A stretch of 14,694 nucleotides of DNA. It comes from Gemmatimonadota bacterium (GTDB taxonomy: Bacteria > Latescibacterota > UBA2968 > UBA8231). Positions 1-7,388 of the stretch are shown piece by piece (position 1 is the first letter of the stretch; each line of letters starts with the position of its first letter). The DNA lies in NCBI GenBank assembly GCA_009845645.1, contig VXZF01000428.1, positions 1-14,694 of the forward strand, written 5' to 3'. The notes under the pieces are model-generated. The model saw only the letters and a program-made list of their open reading frames with translations. It was not told where the DNA came from and made no database searches. The translations under genes were made by a program, and so were the position numbers.

Positions 1-126
1 GGGACGGACTTCGGCGTATTTTACCGGGCGAATGGGTTCGGCGATCTGTGGTTCGTCGCCGCAGCCAACCCACAGGCTCATCGCCGCTAGAAAAACCCCG
101 GCAGCTTCGAAATTCCGCTTTGGCAT
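1..126 (-). CDS. RND/ABC efflux membrane-fusion lipoprotein, N-terminal part only
   Basis: This gene runs off the left edge, so only about 42 N-terminal residues are seen. They have a basic start (MPKRNF), a hydrophobic stretch, and a lipobox-like V-G-C followed by G-D-E. This predicts a lipoprotein signal with the lipidated Cys near residue 22. The following I-R-P-V-K-Y-A-E-V matches the first strand typical of HlyD/AcrA-type periplasmic adaptor proteins (family knowledge). The gene follows a TolC-like channel on the same strand, which fits an adaptor/outer-membrane-channel pair. I chose the ATG at 126 because GAGG lies just upstream. An in-frame ATG at 141 adds five residues (MKRGI) and overlaps the TolC stop as ATGA, so it could be the coupled start instead. 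The pump component itself is outside the window. Confidence 0.7.
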   Translation of the reverse strand, partial: MPKRNFEAAGVFLAAMSLWVGCGDEPQIAEPIRPVKYAEVRP

Positions 127-137
127 GATACCTCGCT

Positions 138-2519
138 TCATGGTGCACTTTTTCTTTTAGAGAAAAAGGCCGTCAAGCGCCCGACAAAGGCCTCCTGCTC
201 CTCTGAAGTCATGAACATGGTGTAGCCTCCGATGCTGTTTTCCAACTGCAGATAGCTGACCAAGTATTCATAGACGGCCCCGGCCTCGGCCTGACGGGCG
301 GAAAGGGCAGCGCGTTGGGCATCCACCAGTTGGGTGATTGCCAGTTGGCCTTTTTGGTAAGCGTCCTGTACCAGTTCAAAATTCTTCTGGGCGCTTGCAG
401 CGGCTACCCCGGCAAAGTGTATGTTGGTGCGCCTAGACACCAAGTTCGTCATCCGCACTTGGACGGCTTGAGAGAGCTGCTGGCGCAAACTCTCCTCTTG
501 GAGGCGAAGTTGCTGCTGCTGAATCGCAGTCTGGTCGATGGCGATCTTGCGCTGGTTGCCCTGAAAGAGGGGATAGGTGAAGTGGAGGGCCAAGTTCCAG
601 GTGCTATTGACAGGATCGGAGGAGGTCGGCGGCATTCCCTTGCCGGCGCGCCAGAAGGTGTAGTCGGCCTGTCCGCGCAAAGCCACCGTAGGCAGGTAGT
701 ACAGCCGGCGGTTCATCTGCTGTTGGCGTTCGGCTGCCTTCATATTGGCTGCTAGCCGCTTGAGCGAAGGCATGTTTTGCAGGGCCTCTGCGACGAGAAA
801 ATCGGTCAAAATCTCCACATCGCCGGCTCGGTCGATCAGAGGACCGATGCGGGCCGGGTCAAAGCGGCCAAAGAGTTCGTCGGAAAGCCGGGCATCCTCC
901 ACCTCGAACTCCTCGCCGATATCCGTCCGGTTGAGCAAGCGGTTGAGTTGCACTTTAGCTAGGTAGAGGTTGTTGAAAGCCTCAATCGAGGCTTGGGTGG
1001 CCCGAGCCACTTCGCTCTCCCAGCGGAATACGTCGGCCACGCCGGCATAACCAACGGCATTGCGGGTGCGGGCGATCTTCAGGTTGCGGCGCGAGACATC
1101 GAGATTCTCATCTTGAATGCGCGCCCCAGTCTTGGCCAGCAGGATATTGAAATAGGCCGTCGCCAAGTTTAGTACCACGTCGAGCGCGACCAAGTCGGTG
1201 CGATGGCGGGCGGCCTCGGCTAGGTACTGCTGGATTTTGACGTTGGCGAAGACCTGCTCGGAAAACAGCACCTGCTGCACGGTACCTGTACCCGCGCCGG
1301 TGCGCTCGGGCTGTTGACCAAAGGCGCGCTCTGAGACATCTGGGTCCACTTGCAACAGGGTGGTTGAGGTTTCTACAGTGGGCAGGAGGGACGATTTGGC
1401 TCGGCGCATATCTTGGCCGGCCAAATCGACGTTGCGCTTTTCAATGCGCAGGTCGAGGTTGCTCTGCAAGCCTTCGGCAATAATCTCCTGCAAGCTCAAG
1501 CGTCGATCGCTAATGGGTTCGTCGGCCTTGAGGAAGCGGGCGGAAAACAGCGCTTCAAACGAGAGGTCGAAACCGATCCGGCGGATTGTTGCGGCATTCA
1601 GCACCCATTGCTCGTCGAGATTGTGCCGCACGGGCATTGCCCCCAGTTCCTCTCCCAGCGCGACTCCCTCGACGATCAGGGCCAGCTTGCGGAAAATCTG
1701 GTCTCGGCCGCTCTCGTCGCCGATACAGGCCATTATTCCCGCATCCACATAAGACCGGCTCATGGCAAAGGAAGGCAGCTTGCGCTCGGCGAGGGCCTCA
1801 GATAGCAGGGCGACCTCCTCGATAGAGCGCTCGAAGACCACCGCCAGATAGACCGCGTCAACCGCGCCGCTCAGTTCCGGGAGAGGCGCTTCCTTTCCCC
1901 AAAAAACCAACTCCACTTGGGCCCCGTAAGGCGCTGCGAGGCGTTCGAAGAAACCCTCGAAATCCAGCTTGCCTTTCAGGTTTTCACCGACGATGACGGC
2001 TAGGTGGGCAAAGGGATGGATGCGGTGGAACGCCGCCAAGTCCTTTTTGATTGGGTGGGAACTGAGAACATGGGTAAAATTCTGTACCCCCGAGACGCCA
2101 GGCTCGACGAGGGGCATCTGCTGTAATTCCACGTCCAGTATCCCCACGGCGATCGTTGGTTTGGGCAAGGCACCTTGAGCGGCTAGCATCGCGGCACTGG
2201 CCGGCCCGGCGGCAATGATCAGATCGACCCCCGGATCGTTGGCTAGGGACAGATAGTCTTCGTGCTCAGCGGAGAAACGCATGTGCTCGGGGAGGAAATG
2301 GACCGACTTATCGACCCCTAGCACCTTGTGGATTTCCTCCTGCAGGAGGGACAACTCACCGTCGTCATCGGTTGCCTCGGCCCCAAAATCGAGCAATAGA
2401 CCGATGTAGAGGTCTCTCTTTTCAATTTGGCCATGTGTCGGCACTACTAGGCCCATGACCAAAACGGCGTATATAGCTATTCCCAGCATCGAGTGGTCCA
2501 ATCCAATGGATTCGAGCAA
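138..2519 (-). CDS. TolC-family outer-membrane channel with N-terminal ABC substrate-binding domain
   Basis: The protein has 793 residues, far longer than the roughly 430-500 of ordinary TolC/OEP proteins. A hydrophobic signal-like segment covers residues 11-30 (ending P-T-H-G-Q). Residues about 36-315 resemble the ABC_sub_bind (PF04392-type) periplasmic binding fold: alternating hydrophobic strands such as DLIIAAGPAS and PTIAVGIL, and the family-like ending LNAATIRRIGFDL. Residues about 340-780 form the two-repeat OEP/TolC domain: LSLQEIIAEGLQSNL opens it, SSLLPTVETS and LYYLPTVALRG mark equivalent points of the repeats, and long Gln/Ala-rich helices follow. The channel should sit in the outer membrane with the binding domain in the periplasm. 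The gene is followed by a membrane-fusion gene. The longest start is TTG at 2519, just after an in-frame stop; the first ATG, at 2489, places the signal peptide at the extreme N terminus and may be the true start. No good ribosome binding site precedes either. The fusion may let the channel sense or capture an export substrate (inference). Confidence 0.85.
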   Translation of the reverse strand: MLESIGLDHSMLGIAIYAVLVMGLVVPTHGQIEKRDLYIGLLLDFGAEATDDDGELSLLQEEIHKVLGVDKSVHFLPEHMRFSAEHEDYLSLANDPGVDLIIAAGPASAAMLAAQGALPKPTIAVGILDVELQQMPLVEPGVSGVQNFTHVLSSHPIKKDLAAFHRIHPFAHLAVIVGENLKGKLDFEGFFERLAAPYGAQVELVFWGKEAPLPELSGAVDAVYLAVVFERSIEEVALLSEALAERKLPSFAMSRSYVDAGIMACIGDESGRDQIFRKLALIVEGVALGEELGAMPVRHNLDEQWVLNAATIRRIGFDLSFEALFSARFLKADEPISDRRLSLQEIIAEGLQSNLDLRIEKRNVDLAGQDMRRAKSSLLPTVETSTTLLQVDPDVSERAFGQQPERTGAGTGTVQQVLFSEQVFANVKIQQYLAEAARHRTDLVALDVVLNLATAYFNILLAKTGARIQDENLDVSRRNLKIARTRNAVGYAGVADVFRWESEVARATQASIEAFNNLYLAKVQLNRLLNRTDIGEEFEVEDARLSDELFGRFDPARIGPLIDRAGDVEILTDFLVAEALQNMPSLKRLAANMKAAERQQQMNRRLYYLPTVALRGQADYTFWRAGKGMPPTSSDPVNSTWNLALHFTYPLFQGNQRKIAIDQTAIQQQQLRLQEESLRQQLSQAVQVRMTNLVSRRTNIHFAGVAAASAQKNFELVQDAYQKGQLAITQLVDAQRAALSARQAEAGAVYEYLVSYLQLENSIGGYTMFMTSEEQEAFVGRLTAFFSKRKSAP

Positions 2520-2549
2520 AGTGTACTAACTGTCAAAGGACGCAAAATT

Positions 2550-4118
2550 CTACCGGCGGTACTGCAAATAGATTTCCACGTGTTCGATCCACAAGGGCAC
2601 CCGCAACCGCTCATCCCGCTCTAACAATTGCACCTGGACTTGGTGGATACCGCGCCCCACCTGTGCTGCGGTCAAGTTCCAACAGAGCCAAGCGTTCTCC
2701 GACACATCGCTCGGATCGGCCGCATCTTCGGCCGCAGCATCGCGCACCACCGGCGCTGCCAACGCGACCCCGTCCAACATCACTTCGATCTGATCGGCAG
2801 GCGACCAATGGGCCATTTCGATCTGCAACTCGGCGGCAGCCAACTGACCCTCGGTCTCGACCTCGTCGCCGACGCGGACGTGGAAGACCGGCCCACTGTC
2901 CGTTAGCGTGGGATACAGCGTCACCGGAATCTCGCCGTACAGGCGGTCGTCGCGCTCGGCGTCCACTCGGTTCCCACTCTTGGGGCCAATGCTGCGGTGC
3001 AGGGCGGTGTATACTTTGTCTAAGCCGACTAGGGTTTCCGCCGATCCCATGGTAGTGATCAGCGGTCGATGCGTCTGGGCATGACCATGCCAGTTGAACA
3101 CGTACACCCCGTCTGCTCCGCGCGCTAGCTGGTCCTGGGCCAACCCGCGAAACCAATCCACCCGCCACGCCCCGTGGGGCCGCAAGCGCCGCGCCTGTTG
3201 CCGCCCGTCTGAGTCAAAGCCAACGTAGAAGCGCACGCCGTGGGGCTGGCACAGCTCGACAAACTGCTCGACCTCGGCCCCTGGATCAGTCCCCGAATTG
3301 CCGCCGCTGATAACCACATCGCACAAGTCATCTCGCACCCAAGTCTCGACATCGTAGCCAATGCGGCGGCAGGCTTCAAAGGTCGTGGCCACCCGCACGG
3401 CCACGTGAAAGGGCCGCCCCCGCTCCTCGGCGATCTGGTCGGTCTGTGCTCGCACGGCCCGCATGAGATCGGTCAAAACATAGCGCAGGCGGTACGCATC
3501 GTCGGCTGGCAGGTGGAAAGCGTGCCGCTGCCAATCCAATTCGACGCCGTCCCAATCGGCCAAGCGGCAGGCTTCGACGACGCGCTGCAAGATGTACGCC
3601 CGCACTTCGGGAATGGCCATATTCCACGAAGTCGAAGCCCAACCCGGCGCTTGCTCCTCGCCCAAGAGCCACTCGGGGTGCTGCTGCCGTAGCGGCGTCA
3701 GATCGGACCGTTGCAAGCCGCCCAGATCGCCGGGGCGCAAATCCCAGAAGTGGTTGTCGTTCATGCGCAGCGACGGCAGCACCGCCATGCCCAGTTCGCG
3801 CCCGCGCTGCACCAGCGCTCCGTACAGATCGTCCCCCCGCTCGAAAAAGGCGCGGATATTCTCAGTGTGGCGCATAGTCTGCACTGAATCGTAGCGCCGC
3901 TCGGTCGATGCGCCGACCATATCCAGTTGCTGCGAGGGCCAAGGCACTTCGTGGACGCCCACGCACCAGCACAAAGCCCCCACCTGAGTATCAGCTAAGG
4001 GCGCGTACACTTTGTCGAGGAACTGCGCCAGCGATTGGGGGTACTCGCTGTACCTGTGGGGTGCACCATCCCAGTTGTACATAATGCCGTAGTTGGGCGC
4101 GGCCATTCGCTCTGCCAT
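2550..4118 (-). CDS. Glycoside-hydrolase-like (GHL10-type TIM barrel) protein
   Basis: The protein has 522 residues from the chosen start. It begins MAERMAAPNYGIMYNWDG and has no signal peptide, so it is probably cytoplasmic. The first 380 or so residues read as a TIM barrel: beta strands ending in conserved polar residues, such as VLPSLRMND near 113-121 and D-G-V-E-L-D-W at 190-196. The latter is the usual place of acidic catalytic residues in family-10-like glycosyl hydrolases. Later come D-V-V-I-S-G-G-N and G-V-Y-V-F-N-W-H-G. The last 130 or so residues look like a beta-sandwich accessory domain. A longer frame opens at 4163, but the ATG at 4118 has a strong GGAGG five bases upstream and begins where the conserved sequence begins, so I prefer it. 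The neighbour downstream on the same strand is the binding-protein/TolC fusion 30 bases away; co-transcription is possible but a joint role is not evident. Substrate unknown. Confidence 0.82.
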   Translation of the reverse strand: MAERMAAPNYGIMYNWDGAPHRYSEYPQSLAQFLDKVYAPLADTQVGALCWCVGVHEVPWPSQQLDMVGASTERRYDSVQTMRHTENIRAFFERGDDLYGALVQRGRELGMAVLPSLRMNDNHFWDLRPGDLGGLQRSDLTPLRQQHPEWLLGEEQAPGWASTSWNMAIPEVRAYILQRVVEACRLADWDGVELDWQRHAFHLPADDAYRLRYVLTDLMRAVRAQTDQIAEERGRPFHVAVRVATTFEACRRIGYDVETWVRDDLCDVVISGGNSGTDPGAEVEQFVELCQPHGVRFYVGFDSDGRQQARRLRPHGAWRVDWFRGLAQDQLARGADGVYVFNWHGHAQTHRPLITTMGSAETLVGLDKVYTALHRSIGPKSGNRVDAERDDRLYGEIPVTLYPTLTDSGPVFHVRVGDEVETEGQLAAAELQIEMAHWSPADQIEVMLDGVALAAPVVRDAAAEDAADPSDVSENAWLCWNLTAAQVGRGIHQVQVQLLERDERLRVPLWIEHVEIYLQYRR

Positions 4119-4215
4119 AGTTTCCTCCAGCACGTCAAGTTGGTCCGTCAGGCTGTGCTGCATAGTTTATCAGGGCGACCGACCGGAAACCTAACGAAGA
4201 GAGGGCTATCACACC
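4119..4215. promoter_or_regulatory. Divergent intergenic region, probable promoters for both directions
   Basis: This 97-base region separates the minus-strand GHL10-like gene from the plus-strand lactonase gene, so promoters for both must lie in or near it. I see a purine-rich GAAGAGAGGG at 4196-4205 that can serve as ribosome binding site for the ATG at 4216. I see no convincing pair of -35 and -10 boxes in either direction. The call rests on geometry only. Confidence 0.35.
4124..4128 (-). promoter_or_regulatory. Shine-Dalgarno site fixing the start of the GHL10-like gene
   Basis: On the minus strand GGAGG is followed by five bases (AAACT) and ATG at 4118. This is the best ribosome binding site nearby. 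The upstream in-frame ATG at 4163 has none, so the gene most likely starts at 4118. Confidence 0.7.
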
Positions 4216-5247
4216 ATGAGCTACTACCTCTACGTGCCGATCTCGGCGGACAATCAATTGCTCGTCTTTGCCATGGATGCCGATTCGGGCCAACTCGAAC
4301 GCAAACACCAGATCACCTTGAGTAAAAGCGGCTTCGCGGTTGCCGCCGACCCCAAGAGCCAGTACCTGTACGTCGGCTTGCGAGACGGCGACGACCACGC
4401 CATTGGTAGCTACTCCATTGATCCATCCACCGGAGCTTTGACGCCCATCGGCGAAGTGCCGGTCGCAGCCATGCCCTGCTATCTATCGACCGACCACACG
4501 GGTCGCTTCCTTTTGGCGGCTTATTACGTCGGCGGCATGGCTACAGTCCACGCCATCGGCGACGACGGCGCTTTGCAGGACCCGGCTGTCGATACCTACG
4601 AGACCGAGCGCTTCGCCCACTACATTGCCACTGATCCTTCCGACCGCTACGCCTTTGTGCCTCACGTCGAATCGGCCAATTCGATCTATCAATTCCTCTT
4701 TGACGCCGATACCGGCAAACTAAGCCCCAACCCGGCCGTTCCCATTCTGGCCTGCGGAACGGGCGAAGGGCCGCGCCACCTAGCGTTCCACCCCCACCTC
4801 GACGTGGTGTACGCCGACAACGAGCAAGGCTCCAGCGTCACTGTGTACCGCTTCGACACCAACCAAGGCACGCTGCAAGCGGTACAGACCGTATCGACCC
4901 TGCCCGAAGAAGATTTTCCCGGCCGCGAAACCAACAGCAACGCCCAGCTCCACATTCACCCCTCCGGCAAGTCGATCTACGCCTCCAACCGAGGCCATGA
5001 CAGCATCGCGATGTTCGCCATTGATCCAGCCACCGGCCTAATCCGCTCCCTAGGACAACAGCCCGGCGAGGCCACCCCGCGCCCCTTTGCCATTGAACCC
5101 GAGGGCAAGTTCATGTACGGCGGCGGCGACGGCTCCACGCGGCTGGTCTCCTATCATATTGACGAGATCGGCCGTCTCGAACCCTTTGGCGCGCCCTACG
5201 AGTTAGGCGGCAGCACCTGCTGGGTATATCCGCTGAGAGTGGGTTAA
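4216..5247 (+). CDS. Lactonase family beta-propeller (6-phosphogluconolactonase-like)
   Basis: The protein has 343 residues, the normal length for the YbhE/PF10282 lactonase family. Members are seven-bladed beta-propellers, and the best known hydrolyse 6-phosphogluconolactone in the pentose phosphate pathway. Blade-like repeats are visible: LYVPISADNQLLVF near 5-18, QYLYVGLRDG near 49-58, D-P-S-D-R-Y-A-F-V-P-H at 140-150, G-P-R-H-L-A-F-H-P at 185-193, and S-I-Y-A-S-N-R-G-H-D-S-I at 253-264. The last two are family hallmarks. There is no signal peptide, so it is cytoplasmic. The start ATG is preceded by GAAGAGAGGG. The MOSC-like gene follows after 30 bases and may be co-transcribed. Many members of this family act on other lactones or are uncharacterised, so the exact substrate is inferred only from family membership. 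Confidence 0.88.
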   Translation: MSYYLYVPISADNQLLVFAMDADSGQLERKHQITLSKSGFAVAADPKSQYLYVGLRDGDDHAIGSYSIDPSTGALTPIGEVPVAAMPCYLSTDHTGRFLLAAYYVGGMATVHAIGDDGALQDPAVDTYETERFAHYIATDPSDRYAFVPHVESANSIYQFLFDADTGKLSPNPAVPILACGTGEGPRHLAFHPHLDVVYADNEQGSSVTVYRFDTNQGTLQAVQTVSTLPEEDFPGRETNSNAQLHIHPSGKSIYASNRGHDSIAMFAIDPATGLIRSLGQQPGEATPRPFAIEPEGKFMYGGGDGSTRLVSYHIDEIGRLEPFGAPYELGGSTCWVYPLRVG

Positions 5248-5277
5248 AGGATTCGCCTAGGGAGAACGGATACCATC

Positions 5278-5988
5278 GTGCTGTTCTACGACAACCTCGA
5301 AGAATTCATCGCTCAACAAAGCGCCCAACTGCAAAGCCTGAAACAGGCCAATATCCCCGAAGTCGGCGTCGTCCTCGAGGTCTTGGGACCCAACCAGGAC
5401 CAAGACCGCAAAAGCAATCCGGGCGGCCACTCAGTCACCCAATCGGTAGAGCGCTTGGCCATCGACTGCCACGGCATTGAAGGCGACCGCCATCGCGGCC
5501 TCACCCGGGCCTCTACTGGCCGCGAAGCTCCGCTCTACAAAAGGAGCCGCGCCATCATCGTCAACCGACGCCAGCTATTCGCCGTCTCGCCGCACGAGTG
5601 CGCCCTCCTCAGCCAGCGCCTAGGCGTCGAAGTCTCGCCGCAATTGCTCGGTGCCAATATCGTCATTGGCCGCGAAGACGGTGCCCCTTTCTGCCTTTCG
5701 AGTACCCCGGTCAACACCTATTTCGTCCTAGCTCCGGCTACCGCGACCCAACCACCGACGCCGCCCTTGGCCACCCTGATCCACTACGTCCAGCAAAAGG
5801 GTTGCAGCCTCACTGGCAAAGCTCTGGCCAAAGCCTATGGCGATCCCTCGCTGACTAAGCAGTTCGTCGCCCACGCCGAGCACCATCGTGGCATTCTCTG
5901 TAGCGTCGAATATCCGGTCAAAAGACCGATCTTTATAGAACGCGGTCAAAAGGTCTTTTTCCGCTTTCCTATGGGCAGTTGTTATTGA
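5278..5988 (+). CDS. MOSC-domain-like protein
   Basis: The protein has 236 residues. MOSC domains (molybdenum cofactor sulfurase C-terminal) bind Moco or a sulfurated metal cluster through a conserved Cys and occur alone or in enzymes such as mARC/YcbX. Features fitting this family are H-G-I-E-G-D-R-H-R-G at 65-74, L-G-A-N-I-V-I at 124-130 (compare GENL/GANI in MOSC), Q-K-G-C-S-L-T-G with Cys176, and the closing R-G-I-L-C-S-V-E at 204-211 followed by I-E-R-G-Q-K-V at 220-226. Residues 1-60 are a leader without a recognised motif. The start is GTG at 5278 with AGGGAGAA about a dozen bases upstream; no in-frame ATG lies close by. It follows the lactonase gene by 30 bases and is followed by a strong terminator, so the pair probably forms one transcript. 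No molybdenum enzyme is in the window, so its partner is unknown. Confidence 0.72.
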   Translation: MLFYDNLEEFIAQQSAQLQSLKQANIPEVGVVLEVLGPNQDQDRKSNPGGHSVTQSVERLAIDCHGIEGDRHRGLTRASTGREAPLYKRSRAIIVNRRQLFAVSPHECALLSQRLGVEVSPQLLGANIVIGREDGAPFCLSSTPVNTYFVLAPATATQPPTPPLATLIHYVQQKGCSLTGKALAKAYGDPSLTKQFVAHAEHHRGILCSVEYPVKRPIFIERGQKVFFRFPMGSCY

Positions 5989-6006
5989 CCCGAGCCAGTC
6001 TCGCTT

Positions 6007-6029
6007 CTCCAACCAGCGGTTGGAGTTTT
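6007..6029 (+). terminator. Rho-independent terminator after the MOSC-like gene
   Basis: A perfect 8-bp stem (CTCCAACC paired with GGTTGGAG) closes a three-base loop (AGC) and is followed directly by TTTT. It lies 19 bases after the MOSC-like stop codon. It should end the lactonase/MOSC transcript and separate it from the DUF4159 gene downstream. Confidence 0.85.
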
Positions 6030-6088
6030 ACATCTTCATGGTATTCGAGATTCTCGCGGCTACAGGCGACTCAGTTCCTGTTGGATTT

Positions 6089-6121
6089 CTGCAATCAGGA
6101 GTGAGCAGTGCTTGATTGCAG
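6089..6121. repeat. Inverted repeat in the DUF4159 gene leader
   Basis: Nine bases CTGCAATCA (6089-6097) are matched perfectly by TGATTGCAG (6113-6121), with a 15-base spacer. It lies about 70 bases before the DUF4159 gene start and after the upstream terminator, so it sits where a promoter, operator or 5' leader hairpin would be. There is no T-run, so it is not a terminator. Function unknown. Confidence 0.5.
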
Positions 6122-6190
6122 CGGTCGATTGGGGTATCTTGAGCACCGATTTGCTGGCTGATCTCCTCAACCTCCACTCTGGGGGCCGCG

Positions 6191-7324
6191 ATGAGTTCTT
6201 CCCGCTTTAAGTCTCCCGCTTCTGATTTCGATCTCGCCGAATTGGTCCGTCGTCTGCGCCGAGGCCTTCTCCTGTCCTTGGCGCTAGCCGTCGGCCTCAT
6301 GTTGGTCTTCGTTGCTCTCAACCCCTTTCGACAGGTCGAGATCAAAGCTCCTCGGCCTCTCACCACTAAATTCATCAAACGCGAGCCCCGCTTGACCAAG
6401 CCCCTAGAACTGCGCAAAATCCCCAAGCCCAAGCGCCAACTAGCCCGCCGCCAAGTCCACTTGGCCGCCGCCCGCCTAGATCAAGTGCAGGCCACGACCA
6501 ACTTCAATGTCCGCTCGTTGATTTCCAGCCACGTCGGCAACTCGGGCATTAGCTTGTTCAAGCCGATTACCGATAACAATACGAATAGCCTTGGACTCGA
6601 GCCCAAGCTCGTCTCCACCTCGGTGACTAGCACGCGGACGCCGGAGCACAAAATCGACATGGCCTTGGAGATGCTCGATGTCAACAGCATGGACACCGGC
6701 CGCTACCGGGCCATGGTAGTACAAGACGCCGGCGATCCCCAGGCGATCAAGGGCTTCATCAAAATAGCCCATGTGATTTCGGCCCGCGCCGTCACTGATC
6801 AAATACAAGGCTACAGCAATTTGAATCTGCGCTCAATCGATGCTTTGTGCGATGTCATCAATGAGTACACCGGACTTGAAGCTAAGTTTATCGGCACGAT
6901 TACTTACGACGACAGACGCCTGCTCGAACTGCCTATTCTCATCCCCCAGGGATCCCTCAACGAGAGCGAAATGGAAAACTATGCCCGCTATATGCTGTCT
7001 GGGGGCTTCATTATGGGAGGTTACCATCGCGAAGCCTTGGTAAAGTACGGCGGCTTAGTAGATGGGTATGATTTTTGGAAAGAACGCCTGCCTTTGGATC
7101 ATCCCGTTTTCAATGCTTTTTTCGCGCTGAAAGGCGGTACTGGAGGCTTGGTTGACTGGCGGGATATTGTCAACGGATATTTTATTCGCGACCGGATGGT
7201 CGGCATCGACAACGTAGGCTGGGGGAGCAACCCGCGCTACAATCAGATGGCGGTCAACGTGATCGTCTATGCCCTGACCCAAGAAGGCTCCATCACCCAA
7301 CGCCTCATGCAGGGAGTCAACTGA
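6191..7324 (+). CDS. Membrane-anchored DUF4159 protein with TonB-like N-terminus
   Basis: The protein has 377 residues. A short basic cytoplasmic N-terminus is followed by one transmembrane helix at about 25-43 (LLLSLALAVGLMLVFVAL). A Pro/Lys/Arg-rich stretch at about 52-90 includes K-P-L-E-L-R-K-I-P-K-P-K-R, as in the periplasmic spacer of TonB-type proteins. Residues about 185-365 match the DUF4159 pattern: S-L-N-E-S-E-M-E-N-Y-A-R-Y-M-L-S-G-G-F at 255-273, L-P-L-D-H-P-V-F near 300-307, and a C-terminal N-V-I-V-Y-A-L-T-Q-E-G. The bulk should face the periplasm. DUF4159 proteins are often encoded near ExbB/ExbD/TonB-like or gliding-type genes (family knowledge), but none is present here. The ATG at 6191 has only a weak GGGGG upstream. 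The gene lies between a strong terminator upstream and a PhyH gene 64 bases downstream. Molecular function unknown. Confidence 0.8.
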   Translation: MSSSRFKSPASDFDLAELVRRLRRGLLLSLALAVGLMLVFVALNPFRQVEIKAPRPLTTKFIKREPRLTKPLELRKIPKPKRQLARRQVHLAAARLDQVQATTNFNVRSLISSHVGNSGISLFKPITDNNTNSLGLEPKLVSTSVTSTRTPEHKIDMALEMLDVNSMDTGRYRAMVVQDAGDPQAIKGFIKIAHVISARAVTDQIQGYSNLNLRSIDALCDVINEYTGLEAKFIGTITYDDRRLLELPILIPQGSLNESEMENYARYMLSGGFIMGGYHREALVKYGGLVDGYDFWKERLPLDHPVFNAFFALKGGTGGLVDWRDIVNGYFIRDRMVGIDNVGWGSNPRYNQMAVNVIVYALTQEGSITQRLMQGVN

Positions 7325-7388
7325 GGTCGGCCACGAGACCGGCCCGTTTCCTATACTCACAGAAAAACATTTTCCCGAGAGGTACCTC

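Noticed and set aside
315..755. Plus-strand open frames opposite the TolC fusion (here and at 1360-1805)
   Set aside because: They overlap TolC repeats on the other strand and show no motif or ribosome binding site that would favour them.
2532..2537. TTGACA on the minus strand before the TolC fusion, possible -35 box
   Set aside because: No acceptable -10 box lies 16-18 bases downstream. A single hexamer match is weak evidence.
7325..7348. GGTC/GGCC-rich stretch after the DUF4159 gene, possible terminator
   Set aside because: Only four-base stems can be formed and the following T-run is just three bases, so a terminator is not supported.
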